From NCBI GenBank assembly GCA_036558645.1, contig DATBFG010000076.1, positions 1-25,874 of the forward strand: DNA of 25,874 nt. Direction: 5' to 3'. Source of the DNA: DATBFG01 sp036558645 (GTDB taxonomy: Bacteria; Acidobacteriota; Terriglobia; Terriglobales; Acidobacteriaceae). The notes beneath the pieces are model-generated. The model was not told the origin of the DNA and ran no database searches. It saw only the letters and a list, made by a program, of their open reading frames with translations. Both the position numbers and the translations under genes were made by a program. Shown here one piece after another: positions 1 to 7,316 of the stretch. Numbering within the stretch: position 1 is the stretch's first letter; every line of letters begins with the position of its first letter.

Positions 1-713
1 TCGCGGGGCAGGATGCAGCCCATATTCGCCATAATGGGCTCTGTAATTACCGCCGCAAGTTCGTGTCCGTGCTCCCGCATCACGCGCTCCAGCGCTACAA
101 CATCATTCCATGGCGCAAGCACCACATCTTCAAATGTGCTCTCTGGAATGCCCTGCGAGTCCGGTATGCGCGCCGGATTTTCTCGTGGCCCTAGCTGTTC
201 CGGCGGATGCCCGTGCGCGTTCAGCAGGAATGCGTCGTACCAGCCATGATAGTGTCCTTCGAACTTGAGAAACTTGCGCCGGCCGGTATGCGCCCGTGCT
301 AGCCGCAACGCCAGCATGGTTGCTTCGCTTCCTGTATTGCAGAATCTCACTGCCTCGGCCGTGGGAACCATGTGGCAAAAGCGCTCTGCGGCGTCAACCT
401 CACCCGAAGTCGCAGCCGCAAAGTGTGATCCCTCGGCCATCGCCTGAGCGACGGCCAAAACCAGCTTGGGATGTGCGTGCCCATGAATGAGCGCCCCAAA
501 CGACATCATGAAATCGACATACTCGTTGGAGTCAGCATCCCACACCTTGGACCCATGTCCTCGTTCAAGAAAGATCGGTCCAGGAGAGTAGACCGCCGCG
601 CCGCGGGAAGGGGAGTTTACTCCTTCGATCAGGACTCTCCTCGCGCGCTCGAAGTGTTGCTGCGACTGGACACTTACTCGGGGCTCGATAGGTTTTGCCA
701 TCTGGAGCGACAT
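1..713 (-). CDS. Class III aminotransferase, glutamate-1-semialdehyde 2,1-aminomutase-like (partial, C-terminus outside window)
   Basis: The first 237 codons of a PLP-dependent fold-type I aminotransferase are present; the gene runs off the left edge. Residues 31-36 read GVNSPS, followed by the DADSNEYVDF substrate-entry region, then NTGSEAT at 126-132 (phosphate/PLP contact) and FEGHYHGWYD at 151-160. EPIMANMG at 225-232 is the start of the cofactor strand. These match the GSAM (HemL) branch of class III aminotransferases. However, true HemL normally has EPVAGNMG and a SYND stretch where this has EPIMANMG and APWND. I therefore infer a HemL-like paralogue of unknown substrate rather than the tetrapyrrole enzyme. 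The PLP lysine lies outside the window. ATG at 713 gives the longest protein; ATG at 701 (residue 5) is an alternative, and neither has a clear Shine-Dalgarno sequence. It is divergent from the protease gene at 798. Confidence 0.85.
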   Translation of the reverse strand, partial: MSLQMAKPIEPRVSVQSQQHFERARRVLIEGVNSPSRGAAVYSPGPIFLERGHGSKVWDADSNEYVDFMMSFGALIHGHAHPKLVLAVAQAMAEGSHFAAATSGEVDAAERFCHMVPTAEAVRFCNTGSEATMLALRLARAHTGRRKFLKFEGHYHGWYDAFLLNAHGHPPEQLGPRENPARIPDSQGIPESTFEDVVLAPWNDVVALERVMREHGHELAAVITEPIMANMGCILPR

Positions 714-797
714 GATTAGAAAAGAAATTAGAAAAAAGAGCAAAGCGCTTAAAAGAAACGTCGCCAGTCTCACGCCCAACTTCGACTCAACGGGATA

Positions 798-1721
798 TTG
801 AATCAATCAGCGCTTTCCGGTATCGTCACCAACCATATCTCGGAGGGTGCCTTGGCACGTAGCGCAAGCCCATCGCGAACTCAGATCGTAACCTACCTGA
901 TCACGGTCTTCCTCTTAAGCTCCTTTTTCTACTTCCTGATTCTTCGCTCCGGCAGCATGGGCTACGGCCAGGGAATGTATGTTTTCGGACTGATGTGGTG
1001 CCCGGCTTTGGCGGCATTTATCACTTTGCGCTTGAATGGCCGCAGCCTGAACGACCTCGGCTGGAGTTGGGGCGATCCCAAATATCAAGTCGCGAGCTGG
1101 TTCATTCCACTGCTCTACACCGCGATCGCTTATTCGATTGTGTGGATTGCCGGCCTGGGCCACTTTGGCAATCCCGAATACATCGCTTCGCTCGCGCAGC
1201 GCATGCATTTGCCAGTGCCCACATGGGTCTCCGCCGGGTTGGCAATCCTCCTGATCGCTTCTTTCGGCTTGCTTCGCAGCCTGACCAGCGCGCTTGGCGA
1301 GGAAATCGGTTGGCGTGGATTCTTTGTCCCGGAGCTTTATCGCAACATGTCCTATACCAAGACGGCCCTGTTCAGTGGAGTGGTCTGGTCGCTGTGGCAT
1401 TATCCCATTCTCATCTTTGGCGACTACAACTCTGGAACTAAGACTTGGTATGCCCTGACGTGCTTCACCGTACTTGTGATCTCCATCAGCTTTGTCTTCG
1501 CCTGGATGCGCCTCAAATCAGGGAGCCTGTGGACCGGGGCGATCCTCCACGCCAGCCATAATCTCTACGTTCAGTCCATCTTCACGCCCATCACGAAAGA
1601 TGCCGGCAAGACCGCCTGGTATATCGACGAGTTTGGAGCCGTACTGCCCCTGGTTGCGGTGGCATTTGCCATTTATTTTTGGAGGCGCCGCGGAGAATTG
1701 CCGGCGGCCACGAATCCCTAA
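798..1721 (+). CDS. CPBP family intramembrane metalloprotease (CAAX protease/Abi type)
   Basis: A 307-residue polytopic membrane protein with about seven or eight hydrophobic segments. All three CPBP motifs are visible: EEIGWRGF with E168/E169 and R173; WSLWH ending in H201; and HASHN with H251 and N255. In the family these residues form the intramembrane glutamic/metal site that cleaves prenylated or other membrane substrates. Bacterial members are variously linked to bacteriocin immunity and peptide processing, and the substrate here is unknown. No ATG is available before residue 54, so the start must be non-ATG. TTG at 798 gives the longest form. TTG at 852, four bases after GGAGGG (842-847), would remove 18 residues and is a serious alternative. 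The gene is isolated: divergent from the aminotransferase and convergent with the acyl-CoA ligase 41 bp downstream. Confidence 0.88.
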   Translation: MNQSALSGIVTNHISEGALARSASPSRTQIVTYLITVFLLSSFFYFLILRSGSMGYGQGMYVFGLMWCPALAAFITLRLNGRSLNDLGWSWGDPKYQVASWFIPLLYTAIAYSIVWIAGLGHFGNPEYIASLAQRMHLPVPTWVSAGLAILLIASFGLLRSLTSALGEEIGWRGFFVPELYRNMSYTKTALFSGVVWSLWHYPILIFGDYNSGTKTWYALTCFTVLVISISFVFAWMRLKSGSLWTGAILHASHNLYVQSIFTPITKDAGKTAWYIDEFGAVLPLVAVAFAIYFWRRRGELPAATNP

Positions 1722-1762
1722 GAACCGACTTGGAGGCGATGTGCGCCTGATCGCGCGCCTTC

Positions 1763-3391
1763 CTATGCCCCCGCCTTCACCGATGTCCACGACCAGTCTT
1801 TGAACTGCTTGCGCAAGTGCGACTTGAGAAGTTTGCCCGTTGACGTGTGAGGCAATTCGGGAACGAAGATGAAATCATCCGGCAACTGCCACTTGGCGAA
1901 CTTTAGTGAAAGAAATTCGCGCAACTCTTCCGGTGTGACCTTCGCATCGTCCTTGACCACCAGGAGAGCGAGAGGCCGCTCTACCCACTTCTCATGCGGT
2001 ACCGCCACCACCGCGGCTTCTCTCACAGCCGGATGCGACACCAGAGCGTTCTCCAGATCCACCGAACTGATCCACTCGCCTCCCGACTTGATAAGGTCCT
2101 TTGTGCGGTCGGTGATCTTCATGTAGCCTTCGGCATCGATTGTGACGACATCCCCTGTGCGTAGCCAGCCGTCCTCCGACCAGCGATGGCGCTCTTCCGG
2201 AAGGTTGTAATAATTAGCTGCGATATACGGTCCGCGGACCTCTAGCTCGCCCGGCGTTTGACCGTCCCACGGAACTTCGCCTTCGTCCCCGATTGCGCGA
2301 ATATCTGTAAATGGTGTCGGCAATCCCTGCCGCGCGCGAAGCTCAAACCTTCGGTCGTCAGACCAACTCTCCATATGCGGCTTCAACGTGCAAACAGTGG
2401 CAATCGGAGTAGTCTCCGTCATACCCCACGGCTGGATGACTTGCACATTAAACTTCTCGAATCTTCGAAACAGGCTCTCCGGTGCCGCCGATCCTGCCAC
2501 CACTACCCGCAACCCGGGTACCAAGTGCCAGCGTTGCGGCTGGCGTTCCATGGCATCAATTACCCCCAGCCACACGGTTGGAACAGCCCCAGTCAGCGTG
2601 ACTCGCTCAGTTTCGAGAAGTTCCAGCAGGTGCTCGGGTTGAAGATTTGGTCCTGGCAACACCAGCTTGCTGCCATTCATCACCGCTGCATAGGGCAATC
2701 CCCATGCATTGGCATGAAACATCGACATCGCGGGCAATATGCAATCGTTACGCGAAATCGAGAAGCTGTCGGGAAGCGAGATGCAATAAGAATGCAACGC
2801 AATCGCACGGTGCGAGTAGGCGACGCCCTTTGGCTTTCCGGTTGTGCCTGATGTGTAGCACATGGCAGCCGCGTCGTGCTCATCCAGCCTCGGGTCGGTT
2901 AAATCGCCACTGCTTTCCAATAACGATTCGTAGCCGTCGTACCCCTTCGGCAGCGGTGTGCCGCTGAAGGGAACTACGAAGAGCCGCTCTATCGATATCT
3001 TGTCGCGCACTTTCTCATAGAGAGGAAGCAACACATCATCGACAATCAGATAGCGATCTTGCGCATCGTTGACGATGTGGGCAAGTTCGTCGGGATGCAA
3101 TCTCAGGTTGAGTGTATGCAGCACGCCACCCGCGCTCGGTATCCCAAAGTATGCCTCGAGGTGCGCGTACTGATTCCACATCAGCGTGGCGACACGATCT
3201 CCACATTTCAACCCGAGCTTCTGTAACGCACCCGCCAGTGCCCGCGCTCGACGGTACATTTCGTGGTAGGTATATCTATGAATGGAGTTGTCAGGGCGGC
3301 TCGAAACAACTTCAACGTTTGGAAAGATCTTTCCGGCACGCTCCAGCAGGTGCCCGAGTGTTAGCGGGAACTCCATCATCGTTCCCTTCAT
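1763..3391 (-). CDS. Acyl-CoA synthetase (AMP-dependent synthetase/ligase, medium/long-chain fatty acid type)
   Basis: A 542-residue ANL-superfamily enzyme that adenylates a carboxylic acid with ATP and transfers it to CoA. The P-loop YTSGTTGKPKG lies near residue 175 and the adenine-contact motif WGMTET near 322. GWLRTGD lies near 410 and the hinge TDRTKDLIKSGGEWIS just after it. The C-terminal catalytic lysine is in TSTGKLLK near 518. The length and the GGEWISS/ENALVSHPAV region fit the AlkK-like medium/long-chain acyl-CoA ligases; the chain length used is inferred. ATG at 3391 is supported by GGGGAGG five bases upstream, better than the internal MM at residues 5-6. It is the last gene of a minus-strand group with three short-chain dehydrogenases, 102 bp after the nearest one, and has its own promoter-like sequence in that gap. 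The context suggests activation of a fatty or aromatic acid followed by ketone/alcohol interconversion. Confidence 0.93.
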   Translation of the reverse strand: MKGTMMEFPLTLGHLLERAGKIFPNVEVVSSRPDNSIHRYTYHEMYRRARALAGALQKLGLKCGDRVATLMWNQYAHLEAYFGIPSAGGVLHTLNLRLHPDELAHIVNDAQDRYLIVDDVLLPLYEKVRDKISIERLFVVPFSGTPLPKGYDGYESLLESSGDLTDPRLDEHDAAAMCYTSGTTGKPKGVAYSHRAIALHSYCISLPDSFSISRNDCILPAMSMFHANAWGLPYAAVMNGSKLVLPGPNLQPEHLLELLETERVTLTGAVPTVWLGVIDAMERQPQRWHLVPGLRVVVAGSAAPESLFRRFEKFNVQVIQPWGMTETTPIATVCTLKPHMESWSDDRRFELRARQGLPTPFTDIRAIGDEGEVPWDGQTPGELEVRGPYIAANYYNLPEERHRWSEDGWLRTGDVVTIDAEGYMKITDRTKDLIKSGGEWISSVDLENALVSHPAVREAAVVAVPHEKWVERPLALLVVKDDAKVTPEELREFLSLKFAKWQLPDDFIFVPELPHTSTGKLLKSHLRKQFKDWSWTSVKAGA

Positions 3392-3432
3392 TACAACCTC
3401 CCCGAGTCGCTACATTCGGCAAACTGCCCGGT

Positions 3433-3462
3433 ATTCTAACCCTGCTGCCAATTGGGTGTCAT
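3433..3462 (-). promoter_or_regulatory. Candidate sigma70-type promoter for the acyl-CoA synthetase
   Basis: On the minus strand ATGACA (3462-3457) is followed after 18 bp by TAGAAT (3438-3433). Each hexamer is one mismatch from the consensus. The predicted start, about 35 bp before the ATG, leaves room for the strong ribosome binding site. This is a sequence match only; an acidobacterial promoter need not follow the E. coli consensus. Confidence 0.4.
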
Positions 3463-3493
3463 TGATCGTGCTTGACAGTTTTCGCCGCCTCGT

Positions 3494-4255
3494 TCAGTCG
3501 GCGGTTCCTCCGCCATCGACCACCAGAGCCGCTCCCGTCATGAATGATGAGTCCTCCGAAGCCAGAAAAAGCACGCCTTTCGCAATTTCATCGGCCGTGC
3601 CCACCCGACCCAGCGGACGATTCGCGCAGCCCGCAATGTAATCCTCCCACTTCAGACCGCGCATGCGCGCGTCTTCAGGCAGCATCGGAGTCTCAACATC
3701 CCCTGGACAAATACAGTTGACTCGAATCCCCTGGCGGCCATGATCGATCGCCATGGCTTTGGTTAGCAGCACTACTCCACCTTTCGACGCGCAGTACGCC
3801 ACGGCATGATCGCCACCTACAATGCCCCATCCCGAGCTGTTGTTAATGATGTTGCCCGAGCCCTGCGCAATCATCCCCGGCAGCGCCGCCTTCGACATCA
3901 GGAACGTCCCCTTCAGGTTGATGTCGATTTGCAGGTCCCATTCTTCCTCGCTGCACTCCAGGGTCGTCTGCGGATAGTAGATGCCGGCATTGTTAAACAA
4001 TATGTCGACACGGCCGAAAGATGAAACGGTCTCGGCCACTGCCCGCTCGCACTCGGCCGCTTTGCGGACGTCTGTGCGGACGAAAATGGTCTTGCCGCCG
4101 CTCTCAAGAATGCGAGCACTAACCGCATGCCCCCGGGATTCGTTCCGGCCCGTAATGGCTACGGCAGCGCCCTCCTTGGCGAACATCAGGGCCGTTGCTT
4201 CGCCAATACCAGACGTGCCTCCGGTGATAAGAGCGACTTTGTTTTCCAAGCGCAT
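3494..4255 (-). CDS. SDR family oxidoreductase, paralogue 1
   Basis: A 253-residue classical short-chain dehydrogenase/reductase, full length for the family. TGGTSGIG at 11-18 binds the dinucleotide, NNAG is at 88-91, the catalytic serine is near 140-141, and Y154-x3-K158 is the catalytic pair (YCASK). PG at 184-185 follows. ITGR after strand 2 carries arginine rather than a terminal Asp, which leaves NADP use possible. It is a close paralogue of the next gene: both share an almost identical stretch around YCASKG, VVLLTKAMAIDHG and IRVNCICPGD, so a tandem duplication is likely. The substrate cannot be read from the sequence; being next to an acyl-CoA synthetase it may act on acyl or hydroxyacyl intermediates. 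No Shine-Dalgarno sequence precedes the ATG. Confidence 0.92.
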   Translation of the reverse strand: MRLENKVALITGGTSGIGEATALMFAKEGAAVAITGRNESRGHAVSARILESGGKTIFVRTDVRKAAECERAVAETVSSFGRVDILFNNAGIYYPQTTLECSEEEWDLQIDINLKGTFLMSKAALPGMIAQGSGNIINNSSGWGIVGGDHAVAYCASKGGVVLLTKAMAIDHGRQGIRVNCICPGDVETPMLPEDARMRGLKWEDYIAGCANRPLGRVGTADEIAKGVLFLASEDSSFMTGAALVVDGGGTAD

Positions 4256-4263
4256 AAGAAGGC

Positions 4264-4305
4264 ACTAGTCAGCTAGCAGGTCATCAGTCCCTCAGCTTCT
4301 AGCAA
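4264..4305. repeat. Degenerate heptamer repeat, 5' side of SDR paralogue 1
   Basis: On the minus strand the run reads approximately GCTAGAA, GCTGAGG, GACTGAT, GACCTGC, TAGCTGA. These are variants of the same 7-bp GRCTRAN unit seen more clearly at 4352-4386. It fills much of the leader of the gene starting at 4255. Divergence is high, so the phase of individual units is uncertain. Confidence 0.5.
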
Positions 4306-4351
4306 CAACCAATACGTGCCTTTTCCTTGTCGAGATCATCACGTGAGCTCT

Positions 4352-4386
4352 GGCTGACGACCGACGACTGGTAGCTGACGACTGAG
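4352..4386. repeat. Tandem heptamer array (five units) abutting the stop codon of SDR paralogue 2
   Basis: Five consecutive 7-bp units on the plus strand: GGCTGAC, GACCGAC, GACTGGT, AGCTGAC, GACTGAG. The last unit ends at 4386, directly next to the stop codon (4387-4389) of the minus-strand gene. On the coding strand the array therefore begins at the first base after the stop. The same unit occurs at 6136-6170, 22131-22165 and 25420-25447. Confidence 0.75.
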
Positions 4387-5151
4387 TCACGCCAATCCTC
4401 CCCCATCAACCACCAGGGCCGTTCCCGTGACGAACGACGCCGCATCGCTCGCCAGATAAAGCGCCGCTTGCGCAATCTCGCCCGGCTTACCAACCCTGCC
4501 GAGGGGCCGTCGCGCGGCCTCCTCGAGAAAACGATCATCACGCTCACCCAGTTGATGAGCTTCGGCGCGCAGCATCGCGGTATCCGTATCTCCGGGGCAG
4601 ATGCAGTTTACGCGAATCTTCTCCGGTCCGTGATCGATTGCCATGGCCTTCGTCAGCAACACGACCGCGCCCTTCGAGGCACAATAGACGGCGGCTTTCG
4701 GCCCTGCGGCCAATCCCCAGCCAGAAGCTGTATTGATGATCGACCCTCCGCCATTCCTTTGCATGACTGGGATGACCTCTCTCGACATCAGGTATATCGA
4801 CTTCACATTCACCGCCATCACGCGGTCCCAGTCCGACTCGTCGAGATCGACCACCGATGCACGGCGAATGATTCCGGCATTGTTAAACAGAATGTCAATT
4901 GTGCCGAACTCCTGGACCACGTGCTGCACAACGCGCATACAGTCTGCGGCGCTGGTGACGTCGCACGGTTGGAAGAGACCGTGGCCACCCAGGGAAGCAA
5001 TCTCGTGCACAACCTCCTGACCGGCATTGGCGTTTAGGTCCGCGATTGCAACCGCTCCTCCCTCCTTCGCAAACAAGAGCGCCGCAGCCCGCCCAATGCC
5101 GGATGCACCGCCAGTGATCAGAGCGACCTTATCTTGTAAGCTGCTATTCAC
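4387..5151 (-). CDS. SDR family oxidoreductase, paralogue 2
   Basis: A 254-residue classical short-chain dehydrogenase. TGGASGIG is at 13-20, NNAG at 90-93, the catalytic serine near 143, and Y156-x3-K160 (YCASK) is intact. Asp38 at the end of strand 2 (ADLN) is the usual mark of NAD(H) preference, in contrast to the Arg-containing position in paralogue 1. The two copies may therefore differ in cofactor, which is inference. The start codon is GTG at 5151; the next in-frame codons run straight into the Rossmann fold, so a shorter form is unlikely. The downstream gap to paralogue 1 is 131 bp and is largely filled by heptamer repeats. A different dispersed repeat lies upstream, between this gene and SDR 3. 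Confidence 0.92.
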   Translation of the reverse strand: MNSSLQDKVALITGGASGIGRAAALLFAKEGGAVAIADLNANAGQEVVHEIASLGGHGLFQPCDVTSAADCMRVVQHVVQEFGTIDILFNNAGIIRRASVVDLDESDWDRVMAVNVKSIYLMSREVIPVMQRNGGGSIINTASGWGLAAGPKAAVYCASKGAVVLLTKAMAIDHGPEKIRVNCICPGDTDTAMLRAEAHQLGERDDRFLEEAARRPLGRVGKPGEIAQAALYLASDAASFVTGTALVVDGGGLA

Positions 5152-5172
5152 GGCAAAAGATTCTTCTAAACT

Positions 5173-5230
5173 CTGTCATCTCGACCGGAGCGAGGCAGCG
5201 CTGAGCGTAGTGGAGAGACCCTTTGTTCTT
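5173..5230. repeat. Dispersed intergenic repeat (GTCATCTCGACCGGAGCGAG type)
   Basis: The segment contains CTCG...CGAG and the palindrome CAGCGCTG, and ends in GTAGTGGAGAGACC. I recognise this kind of sequence (its spurious translation contains HLDRSE) as a frequent intergenic repeat in acidobacterial and related soil genomes. Recognition is from memory, not from a search. It occupies most of the 90-bp gap between SDR 3 and SDR paralogue 2. Confidence 0.55.
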
Positions 5231-5241
5231 CGCCAAACTTT

Positions 5242-5994
5242 TCATCGGCTCGCTAAGCCTCCCGCAATCTCTCCACCATCGATCGTTACCACCTGCCCCG
5301 TCACATACGCCGCATCATCTGACGCTAAGTACGCGAACAGCGCGGCTATCTCTTCCGGCTGGGCATGCCTTCGCAGCGGAATCTTCTGATTCACCTCTTC
5401 CAGCATTTCCTCCGTGTACTCCGCCCGCTGCATGGGCGTCAGCACATAACCTGGCGCAACGGCGTTCACGCGAACCTTCGGCGCCAATTCCAGGGCCATG
5501 CTCTTGGTCAGCTCAATCACGCCCGCCTTGGTGGCGTTGTAGTCCGCATAATATCGGTGCCCCACGATTCCATTGGTCGACGCTGTCTGCAGGATCACAC
5601 CACTGCCACGATCCCACATATGCCGCGCCGCCGCCTGGGCCATATAAAAGACGCCGGTCAGGTTGACCGCCATGATCCTGTCCCACTCTTCCGGCGTGAT
5701 CTCGAGAAAGTTATGCCGGATGCTGATGCCGGCATTATTGATGAGCACATCTACTCCGCCCATTGCCTTCACGGCTTCCGCCAACGCCGACTTTACTTCA
5801 TCCAGCTTGGATACGTCGGCGGCGAGCGTTCCCTTCAATCCCGGAAGTTGCTTGCGAATCTGTTCCCGAGCCTTGGCGTCGCGATCCAGAATGCAGACGT
5901 GGGAGCCCTCCTCCACAAACCTCGCCGCCGTCGCCGCGCCAATCCCGCTACCGCCGCCCGTAATGAGCACACGCTTGCCGTTCAGTCCACGCAT
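5242..5994 (-). CDS. SDR family oxidoreductase 3 (glucose/3-oxoacyl-reductase-like)
   Basis: A 250-residue short-chain dehydrogenase, clearly less similar to the two downstream copies than they are to each other. TGGGSGIG is at 12-19, Asp37 (LDRD) suggests NAD(H), NNAG is at 86-89, the serine is near 139, and Y152-x3-K156 (YNATK) is intact. The C-terminal YVTGQVVTIDGG matches the family. I chose ATG at 5994 because AGGAG lies nine bases upstream. A TTG at 6027 would add eleven residues, but the extra codons lie inside a repeat array. It is the first SDR of the run; the gene before it is the RMD1-like protein, separated by about 175 bp that contain two heptamer arrays. The substrate is not known. 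Confidence 0.9.
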   Translation of the reverse strand: MRGLNGKRVLITGGGSGIGAATAARFVEEGSHVCILDRDAKAREQIRKQLPGLKGTLAADVSKLDEVKSALAEAVKAMGGVDVLINNAGISIRHNFLEITPEEWDRIMAVNLTGVFYMAQAAARHMWDRGSGVILQTASTNGIVGHRYYADYNATKAGVIELTKSMALELAPKVRVNAVAPGYVLTPMQRAEYTEEMLEEVNQKIPLRRHAQPEEIAALFAYLASDDAAYVTGQVVTIDGGEIAGGLASR

Positions 5995-6001
5995 GGAAAC
6001 A

Positions 6002-6033
6002 AGCTCCTGGCCTCTAGCTTCTGGCAATTAGCC
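6002..6033. repeat. Degenerate heptamer array upstream of SDR 3
   Basis: On the plus strand the units read AGCTCCT, GGCCTCT, AGCTTCT, GGCAATT, AGCC. On the minus strand these are GGCTAAT, TGCCAGA, AGCTAGA, GGCCAGG and AGCT, the same degenerate 7-bp family as elsewhere in the window. The array reaches to within seven bases of the ATG at 5994 and supplies the AGGAG used as its ribosome binding site. Confidence 0.55.
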
Positions 6034-6135
6034 AAATGCGAAAACGGAGAGACTAAATTGTCGTTGGAAACAATAGAGCAATCGCGGGGAAATTCAAAAT
6101 CAGAGATCGATGGGAGGATAGTGAACGAAGGTTTT

Positions 6136-6170
6136 GCTGAAGGCTGACGACTAAGAGCTGACGACTGTTC
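6136..6170. repeat. Tandem heptamer array (five units) abutting the stop codon of the RMD1-like gene
   Basis: Five units on the plus strand: GCTGAAG, GCTGACG, ACTAAGA, GCTGACG, ACTGTTC. They end at 6170, exactly before the stop codon (6171-6173) of the minus-strand gene. This is the second array in the window placed immediately after a stop codon. Confidence 0.75.
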
Positions 6171-7316
6171 CTACAGTTTTCCCTGGAAGAAGTAGAACAG
6201 CTCAATGACCAAAATGATGACCACCAGCAATTCGAGCACGAATGCCCGGCTCTGGTTGAACTGGTCCACCATGAAGCGATAGAGCTCCTCGGCGGTGTGG
6301 ACCTTCTGCGTCACGAGGTCTTTGTAATCGGGTACGCCGACCTTGGAAGCCGCAAGCTTGTACAGCCGCGCGGCGAACATGTCGCTCAGAAATTTGATCG
6401 CATTATCTGCATGCTCGGTCAGCTCCGAGACATCGAGCAGCACAGTGTGCAGCTTCGCGGCATCCCGCGCCAGACGCCAGCGGGCCAGCATTCCCGTGCC
6501 CTTATCCATCGAAGCGTAGACCCGCTCCAACTCCCGTGTGAGCAATTCGTCGTAGTGCCGGAACTCCAGCAGCTGCGAATTCGAATACTCCAGCAACTGG
6601 ATCGCCGACTCTGCGCCCGAAGGGCTGTCGTACAAGAACGCCGCGTTGTAGCCGATCACGCTCAGGTCGTTGGGATAGTACGAAATCCGCGATTGCAAAA
6701 TCTCATTGATCTCGCCGTCGGAAAGTTGCATGGTCTCGCCGCGAACAATCTGCGCGATCTGCGCTCCGTTAGACTTCACCAGCTGTTCGGCGGATGGCGA
6801 ACCTTGCACCTCGCGAAGATGGAAAATAAAGTAATCCTCGCTCAGCCACTCTGCGTAGGGTTTCACCAGAGCCGGACGAGCCTGCTCAAGCTTCTGGCGG
6901 ACAATCCGGGAAGCACACGCGGCAAAATCCACGTCCCAAACCCACCGGCTTCCTAGGCGGACCAGAGTGTCCCAGTCGCCCGAGAACGGCAGCTCCAGCA
7001 CCACGCTGAGTACGCCGTAGTCGTAATACTTGATCTGCCCCAGCAGCCGCTCGCCAGACTCGAGAACCAGCGGTTCAATCGGTTCCACCACGGGCGGTCG
7101 TTTATACCTGACATACCCCGGCGCGGGATGCTTAAACGAGGGATGCGCTAACGTCCTAGCTCCGAAAATCTCTCTTAGCCGGTCCAGCCGTATCTCCTCG
7201 CATACGTCAAACTGAATCAGCACCAGAACTGACCCGTTCAGGTACTTGTCCTGGGTTCTGACCAAGCTAGAGGCCGGCTCAGTTACCGTGGCCGGGGATT
7301 GGATTTCCGTGCTCAT
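6171..7316 (-). CDS. RMD1/DUF155-like protein with C-terminal membrane anchor
   Basis: A 381-residue protein. Its central and C-terminal part resembles the RMD1/YagE (DUF155) family: NAAFLYDSPSGAE around 222-236 followed by QLLEYSNSQLLEFRHYDELL, then a helical region rich in acidic and basic residues. A single hydrophobic segment lies at about 356-376 (FVLELLVVIILVIELFYFF), with only QGKL after it. Eukaryotic members are mitochondrial inner-membrane proteins tied to translation or cytoskeletal functions; bacterial members are uncharacterised, so I assign no function. The likely topology is a cytosolic body with a C-terminal tail anchor. It is transcribed toward the SDR genes but is separated from them by repeat arrays, so co-transcription is uncertain. 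The family call is from recognition of the conserved block. Confidence 0.68.
   Translation of the reverse strand: MSTEIQSPATVTEPASSLVRTQDKYLNGSVLVLIQFDVCEEIRLDRLREIFGARTLAHPSFKHPAPGYVRYKRPPVVEPIEPLVLESGERLLGQIKYYDYGVLSVVLELPFSGDWDTLVRLGSRWVWDVDFAACASRIVRQKLEQARPALVKPYAEWLSEDYFIFHLREVQGSPSAEQLVKSNGAQIAQIVRGETMQLSDGEINEILQSRISYYPNDLSVIGYNAAFLYDSPSGAESAIQLLEYSNSQLLEFRHYDELLTRELERVYASMDKGTGMLARWRLARDAAKLHTVLLDVSELTEHADNAIKFLSDMFAARLYKLAASKVGVPDYKDLVTQKVHTAEELYRFMVDQFNQSRAFVLELLVVIILVIELFYFFQGKL

Noticed and set aside
798..1721. CPBP protease as part of an anti-phage or bacteriocin system
   Set aside because: No toxin, bacteriocin precursor, exporter or defence gene is adjacent; the family is common and its neighbours are metabolic.
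1734..1748. AGGCG-ATGTG-CGCCT hairpin between the convergent protease and acyl-CoA ligase genes
   Set aside because: Only a 5-bp stem and no T-tract on either strand; too weak to call a bidirectional terminator.
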